Positions 8,219 to 17,926 of a stretch of DNA of 64,000 nucleotides are shown here, piece after piece (position 1 is the first letter of the stretch; each line of letters starts with the position of its first letter). The DNA comes from DASSFG01 sp035550375 (GTDB lineage: Bacteria > Planctomycetota > Planctomycetia > Pirellulales > JAICIG01), in NCBI GenBank assembly GCA_035550375.1, contig DASZPH010000043.1:24837-88836 (forward strand), written 5' to 3'. Both the position numbers and the translations under genes were made by a program. The notes below the pieces were generated by a model. That model was not told where the DNA came from and did no database searches. It was given only the letters and a program-made list of their open reading frames with translations.

Positions 8219-9295
8219 TTAAAAGAGGCTCATCTGTCCCGACGCCGAACGCGGAGAGCGAAACTGCGAGCTATCGAGTTCAGGCAACCGGCCGTCGAGA
8301 GCGAACTTGCGTGCGAAGACCTTGAAATTGCGACCGATCTGATCGGCGTAGTCGCCGGCGCCGCGCTGCCTCAAGCCAAATTCGGGCTGATACAGGCTTC
8401 CCGCCCGAGTTGAACGAATAAGCGACTCGATCCGTTGAGATTTGTCGGGATAATTCTCACTCAGCCAGGCTTGAAACACGGGCACAACCGTAAGCGGCAG
8501 CCGGAGCAAGACATATCCCGCCGACTTTGCTCCCGCCTCCTGTGCGGCCTCGAGAATGGCGGGCATCTCGTGGTCTGTCAACCCAGGGATCACCGGCGCG
8601 ACCATCACCCCCACCGGCACGCCCGCGTCGCTCAGAGTCTTGATCGCGGCCAGCTTCTTGACAGGCGGGCTGGTGCGAGGCTCCATCGTCCGGGCCAGTT
8701 CAGCGTCGAGCGTGGTGATGCTCAGGAAGGCGTGTACGAGTCGACGCTGCGCCATCGACGCCAGCAGGTCGAGATCGCGCGTGATCAGCGCGTTCTTGGT
8801 GATCAGGCCGACAGGCTGGTTGGCCTCGCTCATGACCTCAAGCAGTCCACGGGTCAGGCGAAACCGCCGCTCGGCCGGCTGGTAGCAATCGGTGACTCCC
8901 GAAAGTGTGATCACTTCGCCCCGCCAGGAAGGCTTGGCCAGTTCGTCGCGCAATAGTGCGGGTGCGTCGTGCTTCACGAGGATCTTTGTTTCGAAATCGA
9001 GTCCGGCGCTCAAGCCGAAGACCTCGTGCGTTGGTCGAGCGTAGCAGTAGGCGCAGCCGTGTTCGCAGCCGCGATAGGCGTTGATGCTGTAGCGGAAGGG
9101 GACGTCCGGGCTGTCGTTTTCAGCGATGATGCTGCGCGAGGCGTCGGCAAGGAATTGTGTGGGAATCTTGCACTCGCCGGACAGTTCTTCTTCAAACTCT
9201 CGGTCGTCGAACGTTTCTTCGACGTGCGTTGATAAAAAGCGGTTCGGCGGGTGGCGCTGGGCCGCTCGGCCAGTGATGTGGGGACCGGGTGACAT
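8219..9295 (-). CDS. PA0069-family radical SAM protein
   Basis: The protein (358 aa) carries the radical SAM cluster motif Cx3Cx2C in YRGCEHGCAYCYARPTHE. The ISVTD-like strand (SGVTDCYQPAE) and ITKNALITRD match the SplB-related PA0069/Rv2578c group. This group is related to spore photoproduct lyase, but its substrate is not known. I start at ATG 9295 (MSPGPHITGRAAQ); a longer reading to 9364 adds an unlikely leader. The family usually has the N-terminal NRF/FxxTxxE segment, and NRFLSTHVEETFDD matches it. Confidence 0.88.
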   Translation of the reverse strand: MSPGPHITGRAAQRHPPNRFLSTHVEETFDDREFEEELSGECKIPTQFLADASRSIIAENDSPDVPFRYSINAYRGCEHGCAYCYARPTHEVFGLSAGLDFETKILVKHDAPALLRDELAKPSWRGEVITLSGVTDCYQPAERRFRLTRGLLEVMSEANQPVGLITKNALITRDLDLLASMAQRRLVHAFLSITTLDAELARTMEPRTSPPVKKLAAIKTLSDAGVPVGVMVAPVIPGLTDHEMPAILEAAQEAGAKSAGYVLLRLPLTVVPVFQAWLSENYPDKSQRIESLIRSTRAGSLYQPEFGLRQRGAGDYADQIGRNFKVFARKFALDGRLPELDSSQFRSPRSASGQMSLF

Positions 9296-9463
9296 GTACA
9301 AAATTATACATGCGCATTGTCGAAATCGCCAGCGATGTTCACCCCGTCGATGCGCGGCGAACAAGAATGGCGACGTGAGCCGACAACTACCGCGAACCGC
9401 CCCGGCCTTCTGCCCGGTGAGGCGATCGGTATGAGGGAGCGTAATCTGCGACTATGCCGACGC

Positions 9464-10786
9464 TCAGCCCAGAATCGCCTCGATTGGCTTCCCTTCGGCG
9501 ATCTTGATGGGGCGGCCTTCCTCGGAAATGTTGTCGGTTGCCGAGTCGATTCCTAGGGCGGCGCAGAGCGTCGCGAGCACGTCCCCCACGTCGACCTTCC
9601 CCTCGACTACGGTCGTGCCGTCTGGGCTGGTGCGTCCATACGCCTGCCCTCCGTGCACGCCCCCTCCCGCAAAAACGCACGTCCAGGCGGCCGGGAAGTG
9701 ATCCCGACCGGCGTTGGTGTTGATTTGCGGCGTGCGCCCGAACTCGCCCATCCAGAGGATCGTCGTGGTATCGAGCAAGCCCCTGTCGGCCAGTTCGGCC
9801 ATGAGCGTGCCCCAGCCGGCGTCGAGCTCGCCCGAAAGATCTTGCACAAGGCGGAAGTTGTCCTGGTGCGTGTCCCAGCCGACGCCGCCGTTACCGAGCC
9901 CGCCCAGTGAAACCTCGACGAACGGCACGCCGCGCTCGATGAGCCGCCGGGCCATGAGGCAGCTCTGGCCGAAACGTCCGCTGCCGTATCGCTCGCGGGT
10001 CTTTTCCGGTTCTTCCTCGAGATCGAATGCCTTAGCGGCCTTGCTTTTCATCATCCGCACGGCTCGTTGGTAGACCGTTTGATGGGCGATGGCCGACGAG
10101 GTACGGTGCCGCGACACAAAGTCGTCCTGCAGCGATTGCCAGATGTCGAGCCGGCTGGCGGCCTGGGCCGCCGTCACCCCCGCCGGCGTCGCCAGATCGT
10201 CGACCCCCAGCCGCGCAAATCGCGGGCCCTGCCCCGATCCGGCCGCCTCTTCCCGTGCGCCCACCGTGAGGGGAGCGTAGCGAGGTCCGAGGAAGCCCGA
10301 CCCGAAGGCGGCCGGGCTGAAAAATGAGTAAGGAGTGATGCTCACGTAGTTCGGAAGCTCCGCTTCCTCCGAGCCGAGCTCTTTTGCCAGCGAGGCGCCG
10401 ATGCTTGGATACTTGATCGGTCCGCCCTGTTGGTGGCCGGTGCGCATCAGGTACGTGCCGCGGGCGTGGTCCCCTTCTTTCGTGCTGAGGCTGCGGACGA
10501 TCGCCAAGTGCTCGGCCTGGCCGGCCAGCTTGGGCAAGTGCTCGCTGATGCCCAGCCCCGGGATGCTGGTGGCAATCTCCTTGTACGGCCCACCGTTGGC
10601 GTGCCGCGGCTTCATGTCGAAGGTGTCGGTTTGACTCGGTCCACCGGGCATCCAGAGCAGGATACACTGCCGGCGCCTCGCCGGATGTCGGGCCGCTTCC
10701 TCGGCGAACGCCGGCAGCCAGCCGCTGGCACTGACGCCCCACAACCCCAACCCGGTCGCCCTCAACAAGTCGCGCCGAGAAAGCAT
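9464..10786 (-). CDS. DUF1501 protein with Tat signal
   Basis: The protein (440 aa) starts MLSRRDLLRATG, a twin-arginine-type export signal, so it is probably folded before export. DUF1501 features include WMPGGPSQTDTFDMKP near residue 45, the H-A-R-G-T-Y segment, and GEFGRTPQIN near the C-terminus. The fold is related to sulfatases and alkaline phosphatases. The family is very common in planctomycetes, where it is often paired with DUF1549/DUF1553 genes. The ATG at 10786 has GGAGG upstream. The gene lies downstream of the CxxCH protein on the same strand with a 175-nt gap. No substrate is known. Confidence 0.9.
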   Translation of the reverse strand: MLSRRDLLRATGLGLWGVSASGWLPAFAEEAARHPARRRQCILLWMPGGPSQTDTFDMKPRHANGGPYKEIATSIPGLGISEHLPKLAGQAEHLAIVRSLSTKEGDHARGTYLMRTGHQQGGPIKYPSIGASLAKELGSEEAELPNYVSITPYSFFSPAAFGSGFLGPRYAPLTVGAREEAAGSGQGPRFARLGVDDLATPAGVTAAQAASRLDIWQSLQDDFVSRHRTSSAIAHQTVYQRAVRMMKSKAAKAFDLEEEPEKTRERYGSGRFGQSCLMARRLIERGVPFVEVSLGGLGNGGVGWDTHQDNFRLVQDLSGELDAGWGTLMAELADRGLLDTTTILWMGEFGRTPQINTNAGRDHFPAAWTCVFAGGGVHGGQAYGRTSPDGTTVVEGKVDVGDVLATLCAALGIDSATDNISEEGRPIKIAEGKPIEAILG

Positions 10787-10961
10787 GACAAGGATCCTCC
10801 GCGAAGAAATGTCCGACGGTACGGAAGAGAAACCAGACAGTACGTCTTCCTTTTTACCGCGACAGACAGCCTGGCACAACTGGACGTTTTAACCTTTTGC
10901 CAGATTTCTTTTCCGACAGAATTCTCGCGCGCGTCGCGTTGTTCGGGAAGCCATCCGTATC

Positions 10962-13919
10962 TCACTTACCCGCTCGTGCCGGCAGGTTTGACTCCAGGTA
11001 TCGCCAGTTCTTGATAAACGAAATCAGGTCGGCCATGTCCTGGATGGATATGGCCTTCTCTAGTCCTTCGGGCATCAGCGAAACACCGTTCGAGTGAATC
11101 TCCTCGACGTCGCTGCGGGCCAGAGAGAGGACTTTGCCCTCCGGCTGCTTGAGCGTGATCGAGGACACGGTTTCGGCCGAGATCACCCCCACGAGCGATT
11201 GCCCGTCGGCCGTTGTCACGGAATAGCTGACGTAGTTGTTGTCGATGGCCCGGTTCGGTTCGAGTATGTCGAGAAGAAGCTGCTCCTGAGTCTTGGTCCG
11301 CGCGTCGGCGATGCTGGGCGCCACGTCGACGCCGAGCGAGCCGATGCGATGACACGTGGCACAGTTCTTTGAAAAGACCTCACGGCCGTGCCGTGCGTCG
11401 GCCTTCATCTCCAGGGCGGCACGATAACGCTGGGTGACCTCAGCACGCTCCGCCGGTGCGGCCAGCAGTTCTTCGGCGCGGGCGCGCAGCGACGCGTCGG
11501 AATGTTGCCGAAGTCGACCGGCCTGCAAGGGGTCCATCTCCGAGGCCTTCAGCCGTCCGGCGGTGATTTCGTCCAGCAAGCGACCGACGCGCTTGGGCCG
11601 CGAGAGCAGGGCGTTGATAATCGCGCGTCGCAAGGCGGGCGTCTGGCGATCGAGGCCTTTGACGAGCACTTCGCTTACCCGCGCATCGCCGTGCGCCGCG
11701 AGGGCGGCAACGGCTTGCAGTTTCAGCGCCTGGTCCGGATCCTGGGCGATGATTTGGGCCAAAACCGGCAAAGCCAGCTCGTCGTCGGCGAATTGAAGCA
11801 GCGCGCACGCCTGACCGCGAGTATCACCCTCGGTGTCGGTCTGGCGCGCTTGTTGCGCAGCATATTGAAAGATGCGGTCGGCCGCCTCTTTGGCCCCCTT
11901 TTCCAAACGGCCAGCCATCACCGTCCAGGCCACACCACGGCTATGCATTCCCTGGGCGATGCCGGTCAGAACGGCCAGCGCACGGGATCGGTCTATAGCA
12001 GCCAGGTTGCCCACTACGCTTGCCACCTCTTCGCTGTGATGTCGGGCCCCGACCAGGCGGGCGGTTTCTGCCAGCAGGTCGTCGGCATCCGAGGTGACGT
12101 GCTTGGAAGAGCCCAACCGGTCCAGCAGCAGCGCCAGCAGCTCGTGCGGTCGATCGGGGACGGACGTGAGCACGGCGCGGCGCGTCCAAACGTCGTCGGC
12201 GCCGGCCAGCGCGATCTGGGCCAGGGGTCGTAAGATGTCTTCTTTCCCGGCCGCTCCGAGGCTGAGTGCGACTTGAAAGCGCAGCCTGGCGTCGCCATCG
12301 CCAGCCAGTTCGACGACCCGTGCCCGTAATTCGGTGTTCTCCGCCAGAAGCGGTTCCGCCAGCAAGACGGCGGTCTCTCGGACGCGCGGGTGGCGGTCGT
12401 CCATCGCCTGCCGCAGCCGTGCGGGCGACAACTCGCCCCAGCCATGCAGCGTCCAGAGAGCCTGAACGCGGGCCGCAGGCTGCGGCGCCTCGCGGGCAAT
12501 GGTCTCGACGGCCGGTTTCGCCTGCCGCCATTGATGCTCATAGAGCAGTCGGGCGGCCATGTTGCGATACCACGGGTTGACGTGTGCCAACAGGGGCGCC
12601 AGCTTTTCGGGGCCGACGTTGCCGAGGCTTGGGCCAACGAAAGGCTTCCGCGGGCCGTCGGCAACAAGCCGGTAGATGCGGCCCCGGTCTTCACCGTACC
12701 GCAGGTCGGGACGGTTCTTCAGCTCATCCGGCACAAACTGTGGATGTTCGATCACCGCCCGATACATGTCGACGACGTACAGGGCGCCGTCTGGCCCCGT
12801 TTCGAGGCCCACCGGCCGGAACCACGAGTCGGCCGTGGCCAGAAACTCTTCCCCCTCCTGCTGGACGTGTCCTCTGAACGTCGCGCCGGCGGGCTCAATC
12901 ACCTCGCAGTGCACCAGGTTGCCAGTCGGCTCGCACGTGAAGCCGCAACCGTGGAATGCGTCGGGCAGGGCATCGCCGGAGTAAATCGCCGCGCCACAAG
13001 CCGCCGTGAACTGGCCGGCATGCAAGATCGAAGTGGTCCACGCCTGGCTGAGGGGATAGACGTGAGACGCGTCGCCGGCCGCCATGACGTCGTTGACCAC
13101 CGCCGGAACGGCCAAGAGCGGGTTGCGTGCCAGGTAGCGATCTTCCAGCACAACGTGCATCAAGGGATTGCGGTTGGAGCAGATGAACCGGTTTCCAAAC
13201 TCGTCGAATGTCATGCCGAACTGGCCGCTGCCCGACACCGACCCGCAATCACCGCGCAGGGGCTCGAAGCGAAAGTCACGGCCGCTGATCGATATCTCGC
13301 GCCGCGCACGAGTCCAGGCGCTGGTCACCACGCCGCCTCGCAAGCCGTTGGCGACATAGATGAAGTTGTCCAGCGCGAAGCGAGGGTGGTTGGCCCGCAG
13401 TTGCGGGTTCTCTTCGGCAAAGCCGGTGAACCACGTCTCCCGCAGGTCCGCCCGACCGTCGCCGTCGGTGTCCTTCATCCAGACGATTTTTCCTGAAAGG
13501 GTGACGATCAGGCCGCCGTGCCAGGGTTGCACGCCCGTGGCGAAGAGGAGCTGATCGGCAAAGACGCGGGCGGTCTCATAACGGCCGTCGCCGTCGGTAT
13601 CCTCCAGCAGCTTGATGCGCGAGAGCGGTTTCTGCCCAGGGCTCGGACCGTTTGGATAGTCGCGCATCTCCACCACCCAGAGCCGGCCATCCTCGTCGAA
13701 ACGGATGGCAACGGGGTCGATGACCTCCGGCTCGGCTGCCGCCAGTTCGATCTTCACCCCGGGAGCCAGGCGAAAGTGGGCCAGGCTCTCCTCCGGTTCG
13801 AGGGGACTTTTCACCGCGTCCGCCGGCTGACTGGATTCGTCGGCGAAGCAGACGACCTGGGAAGCCGCCCACGCCCAGGCGGCAAGCAGCGGTGCGACCA
13901 TCAAGCGACGAGGGAACAT
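10962..13919 (-). CDS. PVC-type haem-binding CxxCH protein with dehydrogenase propeller
   Basis: The protein (985 aa) has a signal peptide. A membrane-bound dehydrogenase-type beta-propeller covers roughly residues 45-430 (FDEDGRLWVVEMRDYPNG, TGPDGALYVVDMYR). A helical HEAT-like region follows to about 830, then a C-terminal cytochrome-like domain with CATCH near residue 853. This order matches the large secreted CxxCH proteins of Planctomycetes and Verrucomicrobia. They are thought to oxidise sugars or related compounds at the cell surface and pass electrons to a cytochrome; the substrate is unknown. It starts 18 nt after the squalene-cyclase-repeat gene, so the two are probably co-transcribed. 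Confidence 0.9.
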   Translation of the reverse strand: MFPRRLMVAPLLAAWAWAASQVVCFADESSQPADAVKSPLEPEESLAHFRLAPGVKIELAAAEPEVIDPVAIRFDEDGRLWVVEMRDYPNGPSPGQKPLSRIKLLEDTDGDGRYETARVFADQLLFATGVQPWHGGLIVTLSGKIVWMKDTDGDGRADLRETWFTGFAEENPQLRANHPRFALDNFIYVANGLRGGVVTSAWTRARREISISGRDFRFEPLRGDCGSVSGSGQFGMTFDEFGNRFICSNRNPLMHVVLEDRYLARNPLLAVPAVVNDVMAAGDASHVYPLSQAWTTSILHAGQFTAACGAAIYSGDALPDAFHGCGFTCEPTGNLVHCEVIEPAGATFRGHVQQEGEEFLATADSWFRPVGLETGPDGALYVVDMYRAVIEHPQFVPDELKNRPDLRYGEDRGRIYRLVADGPRKPFVGPSLGNVGPEKLAPLLAHVNPWYRNMAARLLYEHQWRQAKPAVETIAREAPQPAARVQALWTLHGWGELSPARLRQAMDDRHPRVRETAVLLAEPLLAENTELRARVVELAGDGDARLRFQVALSLGAAGKEDILRPLAQIALAGADDVWTRRAVLTSVPDRPHELLALLLDRLGSSKHVTSDADDLLAETARLVGARHHSEEVASVVGNLAAIDRSRALAVLTGIAQGMHSRGVAWTVMAGRLEKGAKEAADRIFQYAAQQARQTDTEGDTRGQACALLQFADDELALPVLAQIIAQDPDQALKLQAVAALAAHGDARVSEVLVKGLDRQTPALRRAIINALLSRPKRVGRLLDEITAGRLKASEMDPLQAGRLRQHSDASLRARAEELLAAPAERAEVTQRYRAALEMKADARHGREVFSKNCATCHRIGSLGVDVAPSIADARTKTQEQLLLDILEPNRAIDNNYVSYSVTTADGQSLVGVISAETVSSITLKQPEGKVLSLARSDVEEIHSNGVSLMPEGLEKAISIQDMADLISFIKNWRYLESNLPARAGK

Positions 13920-13937
13920 GCGTGTCCGGTGGTGGGC

Positions 13938-15692
13938 CTACTTGTGTACCCCGTAGATCGGCAGATGCCGATAGTAGACCTCTAGCATGTAAAGTGAAAG
14001 GCACGTCGTATAGAGGCGACCGCCCTGACCGAGATTCGACCAGCGGTCGGGATGCTCGCCGAGCGGATCCCAGCTCCCTTTCTCCAGCCCGTTTTTTTCC
14101 TGGTTGTCGACCAGCAAGTCGCGCAGCACGCGGTTCCAGACGTCCCAGGGCTTCCCGCCCATGTGGTGCATCACCTGCGTGCCGTAGTACCAGTAGTAAA
14201 CGTCGCGGTCTTCATAGCGGGGCAGGTTCTGCGTCAAGTATCCGACGCCCGTAACGAGCCGGGGATCATCCTGTTTCCAGCCAAGGTACTGGCGGCACAA
14301 AAGGGCCTCGGCCGTCATGGTCAGGGTCGGCTCCATGTCGATCTGGTAGCTGTAGCGGCTGCCGTCCGGCGTGGCCTTGTCGAGGTACTCGCTGACTTTC
14401 AGCAGCACCGGGCTGGGCACGTCCAAACCGGCCATGCGGGCGCTTTGCAGCGCCATCACAATCCAGCCCGTGACCGACGTGTCGCTGTCGGTGCGCGGCA
14501 GGTACCGCCAGCCGCCCAGGTTGGGCTCTTGCGAGGCCACGCAGTATTGGATGGCCATCTCCGCCGGCTTCCGCAGGTTAGGGTCCTTCGTCATGCCGAA
14601 GAGCTCGCAAACGGCCATCGTGCACTGGCCGTGCGCATAAAACCAGTGATTGCTGGCCCCCTCCTGAACGAAACTACCGTCGCTTCCCTGCATCTTGAGC
14701 AGGGCCTTGATGCCGGCGGCAACCTGTTTTTTGTGTTCGCCTTTCTGGTGACTATGGCCGGCGCCTTGAAAGGCGAGCAGGGCCATAGCGGTGGCCGATT
14801 CAGGGATGTCACGGCCGTTGACCGCGCCGGAACGATAGGGTCCCTTCAGACTCCACGTGCCGTCCTTCCTCTGCTGGCGTGCCAGCCACTCGAGACCAAA
14901 CTTCACAGCATCTTGGCTTTCCTTGGTTCCGCCGTACTTTCCTAGGAGCAACTCCTTCGTCCCTTCTTCGCGGCCAGCCAGCGCGATCGAGATGGACGGC
15001 GCCTGCAAGATGGGCGGGGTGGGGGCGGCGCCGTCCAGCGTCACTTTCGGAGCGGAAGGATCGGGTGCGAACGGGTCGTCGACCTGTTCCAGGTTGTTGG
15101 GTGTGACGAACGGCTCGTCCGCTTGAATTTTGCCGATGTTCTCCAGCACCGTGTTGTCGATAAGTTGCTCGCCGTAGTCGTCGGCCTGAACGTCCAGGAA
15201 AATGCCGCTGGGCTTCCGCACCGTCGTGATGTACCAGAGGCCGAGCACGACCAAGAGGGTAAGATGGACGACGCAGCTAATCAGCCACGCCGGAGCGTAT
15301 CTGGCGACCAGCTTGAGTTGATCGTCGCCATCTTCCTCGCCGGTGCGGAACACGAGCCTGGTCGGATCGGACGCTTGTCCGGCCGGGATCGGAACGGGGC
15401 GGGGCGCATTCGCAGGCACCGGCAGCGGGCGGGGCACCGCCGCCGGTTGAGCGGGCACGGCTCGAGGGGCGGTCGGACGGCTTATCGGCGCTGGCGGAAG
15501 GGGCGGAGGGGACTGCCCCACCGTAATCACCTGTGGCGAAACGGGTTGGGCTGTCACGGGATGGACAGGAAGGGGGGGCGAGGTTGACGCGGCGGGGGTC
15601 GGCACCGGCACGGGCCGCAAAGGAGCGCTTGGCGGCGCGCCGCGGCCGACCGGCACAGAAGGAGGTCGTTGCGGTGGGTCCGCAGGCGCCAT
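13938..15692 (-). CDS. Squalene-cyclase/prenyltransferase-repeat membrane protein
   Basis: The protein (584 aa) has a long Pro-rich N-terminus (residues 1-120) with repeated PVP/RPVP strings. One membrane helix lies near 134-156 (WLISCVVHLTLLVVLGLWY). After that, the region from about 250 to the end has alpha-toroid repeats (e.g. LEWLARQQRKDGTW, GSDGSFVQEG, NLGGWRYLPRTDSDTSVTGW). The repeats resemble squalene-hopene cyclases, but I do not see the DxDD catalytic motif; DSDTS is the closest string. It is therefore more likely a binding or scaffold protein than a cyclase. It heads a leftward set with the CxxCH and DUF1501 genes. Confidence 0.82.
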   Translation of the reverse strand: MAPADPPQRPPSVPVGRGAPPSAPLRPVPVPTPAASTSPPLPVHPVTAQPVSPQVITVGQSPPPLPPAPISRPTAPRAVPAQPAAVPRPLPVPANAPRPVPIPAGQASDPTRLVFRTGEEDGDDQLKLVARYAPAWLISCVVHLTLLVVLGLWYITTVRKPSGIFLDVQADDYGEQLIDNTVLENIGKIQADEPFVTPNNLEQVDDPFAPDPSAPKVTLDGAAPTPPILQAPSISIALAGREEGTKELLLGKYGGTKESQDAVKFGLEWLARQQRKDGTWSLKGPYRSGAVNGRDIPESATAMALLAFQGAGHSHQKGEHKKQVAAGIKALLKMQGSDGSFVQEGASNHWFYAHGQCTMAVCELFGMTKDPNLRKPAEMAIQYCVASQEPNLGGWRYLPRTDSDTSVTGWIVMALQSARMAGLDVPSPVLLKVSEYLDKATPDGSRYSYQIDMEPTLTMTAEALLCRQYLGWKQDDPRLVTGVGYLTQNLPRYEDRDVYYWYYGTQVMHHMGGKPWDVWNRVLRDLLVDNQEKNGLEKGSWDPLGEHPDRWSNLGQGGRLYTTCLSLYMLEVYYRHLPIYGVHK

Positions 15693-16005
15693 CAGAAAAA
15701 GTCTACTCCTACGTGCGCCGGCGTGTCGAGAAATCGCGATGAGACTTGGCGAACCGCGATCGATGCGCAGCGAAACTGGTTATTTCAGCGGACTTTCCGT
15801 CGATCGGACTCTCCGTTTGAGTCTAACTCCTCGTGTGGCAGGCGCCAAGCAACGAGCGCGCCGCAGGCCATAGGGCAGGTGTCGAATTGCCGGGTCCAAA
15901 CGACCACACCACAGGTTTCTTTATTTCCAAGTTTTCCAAGTCCGGCTGGCGTAGGTCGGCCAGCGCGGTAGAATATCCGCGTCGCACGAAAAGAGGAGCC
16001 TCATC
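15693..16005. other. Divergent intergenic region
   Basis: About 313 nt separate the leftward squalene-cyclase-repeat gene from a small rightward gene. I see no convincing coding frame. A TAGAAT hexamer at 15969-15974, 31 nt before the ATG at 16006, could be a -10 box. An AGGAG lies 13 nt before the leftward ATG. Nothing else stands out. Confidence 0.4.
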
Positions 16006-16236
16006 ATGCACGCCAACGCACTCGTCGAGGTCTGGCAGAGAGGGGAAGAAGGAATCGGGCAAATTCAATTCGGCATGACCGAAGGCAATTGGCAATGCCA
16101 TGCCTGGATGTGCGCGCCGGCCGATTCTGGAGCGAACCTCGAGCGTATCGCCCCGACCATCTCTCAACAGCTTGCCGACGGATACGAGCAGGGCGCCGTG
16201 GGCGATTTCACGTGGCAACACGTGCTGTCAGCCTGA
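16006..16236 (+). CDS. Small hypothetical protein
   Basis: The protein (76 aa; MHANALVEVWQRGEEG...) is soluble, with an acidic and aromatic composition and no signal peptide. GAGGAG lies about 5-10 nt before the ATG, and a possible -10 box sits at 15969. A 132-aa frame on the opposite strand (15823-16221) covers the same DNA, but it lacks a ribosome site and resembles no family I know. I do not recognise the protein; it is kept because of its good translation signal. Confidence 0.55.
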   Translation: MHANALVEVWQRGEEGIGQIQFGMTEGNWQCHAWMCAPADSGANLERIAPTISQQLADGYEQGAVGDFTWQHVLSA

Positions 16237-16479
16237 CGGACCACAATTGGTTCGACGTTGGGTGACGCCACGGCCCTGATTGCGCGCCCACTCTTCCCGA
16301 ACGAAGCGCAGGGAACGCGAACGTCATGCGCCTGCGCCTGCGCCTCTCCCTGATGTTCTAAGAGACTTGGTCCGCCCGCGGTTCACTCGCGACGGATGCA
16401 GTCTCTGGCAATGACTGTTATCATGGAGTATCGGGCCCCAACGTTTCACCTCCGCCTCCGGCAGGATTGCACCATCCGC

Positions 16480-17088
16480 ATGAGCACGTCCGACGATCAC
16501 GGCCAGAACGAACCGCAGCCGCCGCAACCACCGGGCGCCGTAAACGAGCAGGTGCAGCATTCGTCGGTCAGCGCGCGGGTTCCGACTCATGTAGGCAAAG
16601 GAGTCTTCTCCACCGGTGCTGTAGTCTTCGACGGGCAACATGAGTTCGTGATCGACTTCTTGCAGCGGCTAGGCTCGCCGCACACGGTGGCGGCGCGGGT
16701 CGTGCTGCCGCACACCGTTTTCTCCCAGTACATCGCGGCCTTGCGCGACAACCTGCGCAAGTATGAGCAGCGTTTCGGGCCGCCGGCCGCGCTGCCTGCT
16801 CCTCCGCCCAATCAGCCGCGCGCGAGCATTGCCGACCTTTACGACCAGCTAAAACTTCCCGACGAGATCATGAGCGGCGTGTATGCCAATGCGGTGATGA
16901 TCGGCCACACGCCGTCGGAATTCTGGTTCGACTTCATCACCACCTTCTATCCGCGGTCGGCCGTCTCCAGCCGGATTTTCCTTTCGGCCCAGCAAATCCC
17001 GGGGCTGCTGGATACGCTGAACTCGGCCTATCAGCGGCACCGCCAAAGGCCGGAAGGGCCGCCTCAACCGCCTCCCACCGCAGGCTAA
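16480..17088 (+). CDS. Tandem DUF3467-like protein
   Basis: The protein (202 aa) has two copies of a module of about 60 residues. Copy 1 contains STGAVVFDGQHEFVIDF, then AARVVLPHTVFSQYIAAL and YEQRFG. Copy 2 contains ANAVMIGHTPSEFWFDF, then SSRIFLSAQQIPGLLDTL. The pattern of EF(V/W)xDF, a basic R-V/I strand and a helix matches DUF3467, usually a single-copy protein of about 100 aa. Between the copies is a Pro-rich linker. I start at ATG 16480 (MSTSDD); longer readings from 16396 add a poor leader. It lies 4 nt before the LutA-like gene and is probably co-transcribed. No function is known. Confidence 0.72.
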   Translation: MSTSDDHGQNEPQPPQPPGAVNEQVQHSSVSARVPTHVGKGVFSTGAVVFDGQHEFVIDFLQRLGSPHTVAARVVLPHTVFSQYIAALRDNLRKYEQRFGPPAALPAPPPNQPRASIADLYDQLKLPDEIMSGVYANAVMIGHTPSEFWFDFITTFYPRSAVSSRIFLSAQQIPGLLDTLNSAYQRHRQRPEGPPQPPPTAG

Positions 17089-17092
17089 GGCG

Positions 17093-17809
17093 ATGAAGCT
17101 CTCGCTGATGGTGACGTGCCTGGGGGACGTCCTCCGGCCTGATGCCGCGATCGCCACGGTTGAATTGCTGCGGCGCCTCGGCCACGAGGTCGATTTCCCC
17201 CGACAGCAAACGTGCTGCGGTCAGCCGTTCTACAACAGCGGCTTTATCGACTATGCTCGCGCGCAGGCACGACACACCATTTCTGTCTTTCGCGGAGACC
17301 AAACGGTTGTCGCCCCATCGGGGTCCTGCGCGGCGATGGTCAAGGTCGAATATCCCCATCTGCTCGAAGGCGATCCCGAGTGGGGCGAACCGGCCTGTGA
17401 ACTGGCAGCGCGCACGTTCGAACTGAGCGATTTTCTGGTCAATCAACTTAAGGTGGTCGACGTGGGAGCAAGGTACGCAGGCAGGGTCGCCTATCACTAC
17501 GCCTGCCACCTCCGCGGACTGGGGCTAACCGACGAGGCCGAGCAGTTGATTCGCCACGTGGCAGGGGCGGAGTTGGTCCCCATGAGTCATGCTGATCAAT
17601 GCTGCGGTTTCGGGGGTTCGTTCTCCGTACGCTATCCCGATATTTCCGGGGCCATGGTGAACGACAAGGTGAACTGCGTACTCGATACCCAGGCCGACTG
17701 CCTGGTTTCGACCGATGCCGGCTGCCTGATGAACGTAGGCGGCCGCCTCCATCGCCTACAAAAGAAACTGGAAGTGCTGCACCTGGCGGAACTGCTGGTT
17801 CGCCGGTAG
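17093..17809 (+). CDS. LutA/YkgE-like CCG-domain iron-sulfur protein
   Basis: The protein (238 aa) has two CCG cysteine-rich domains: QQTCCGQP with GSCAAM in the first half, and DQCCGFGG with TDAGCLMN in the second. This is the layout of LutA/YkgE and of the C-terminal part of heterodisulfide reductase-type subunits. LutA acts with LutB and LutC in lactate oxidation, but neither partner is next to it here. The ATG at 17093 is preceded by AAGG. It could act with unlinked partners or with another electron-transfer protein. Confidence 0.88.
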   Translation: MKLSLMVTCLGDVLRPDAAIATVELLRRLGHEVDFPRQQTCCGQPFYNSGFIDYARAQARHTISVFRGDQTVVAPSGSCAAMVKVEYPHLLEGDPEWGEPACELAARTFELSDFLVNQLKVVDVGARYAGRVAYHYACHLRGLGLTDEAEQLIRHVAGAELVPMSHADQCCGFGGSFSVRYPDISGAMVNDKVNCVLDTQADCLVSTDAGCLMNVGGRLHRLQKKLEVLHLAELLVRR

Positions 17810-17926
17810 GCTGCGACGCCCAGCGGCGGCACCATAGTAGCAGGCACGCTCCGTCGCGCCGTCGCCGCCTGGCCTGCTTGCGATATGAAAAAAGCGACCT
17901 GGGTCAACGGTCCATCCAGACTGCTT

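Noticed and set aside
12390..13496. 368-aa open frame antisense to the CxxCH propeller gene
   Set aside because: No family resemblance or start signal; it mirrors the codons of the real gene.
15823..16221. 132-aa open frame on the minus strand over the small gene at 16006
   Set aside because: No ribosome site and no recognisable product; the plus-strand frame has GAGGAG and a possible -10 box.
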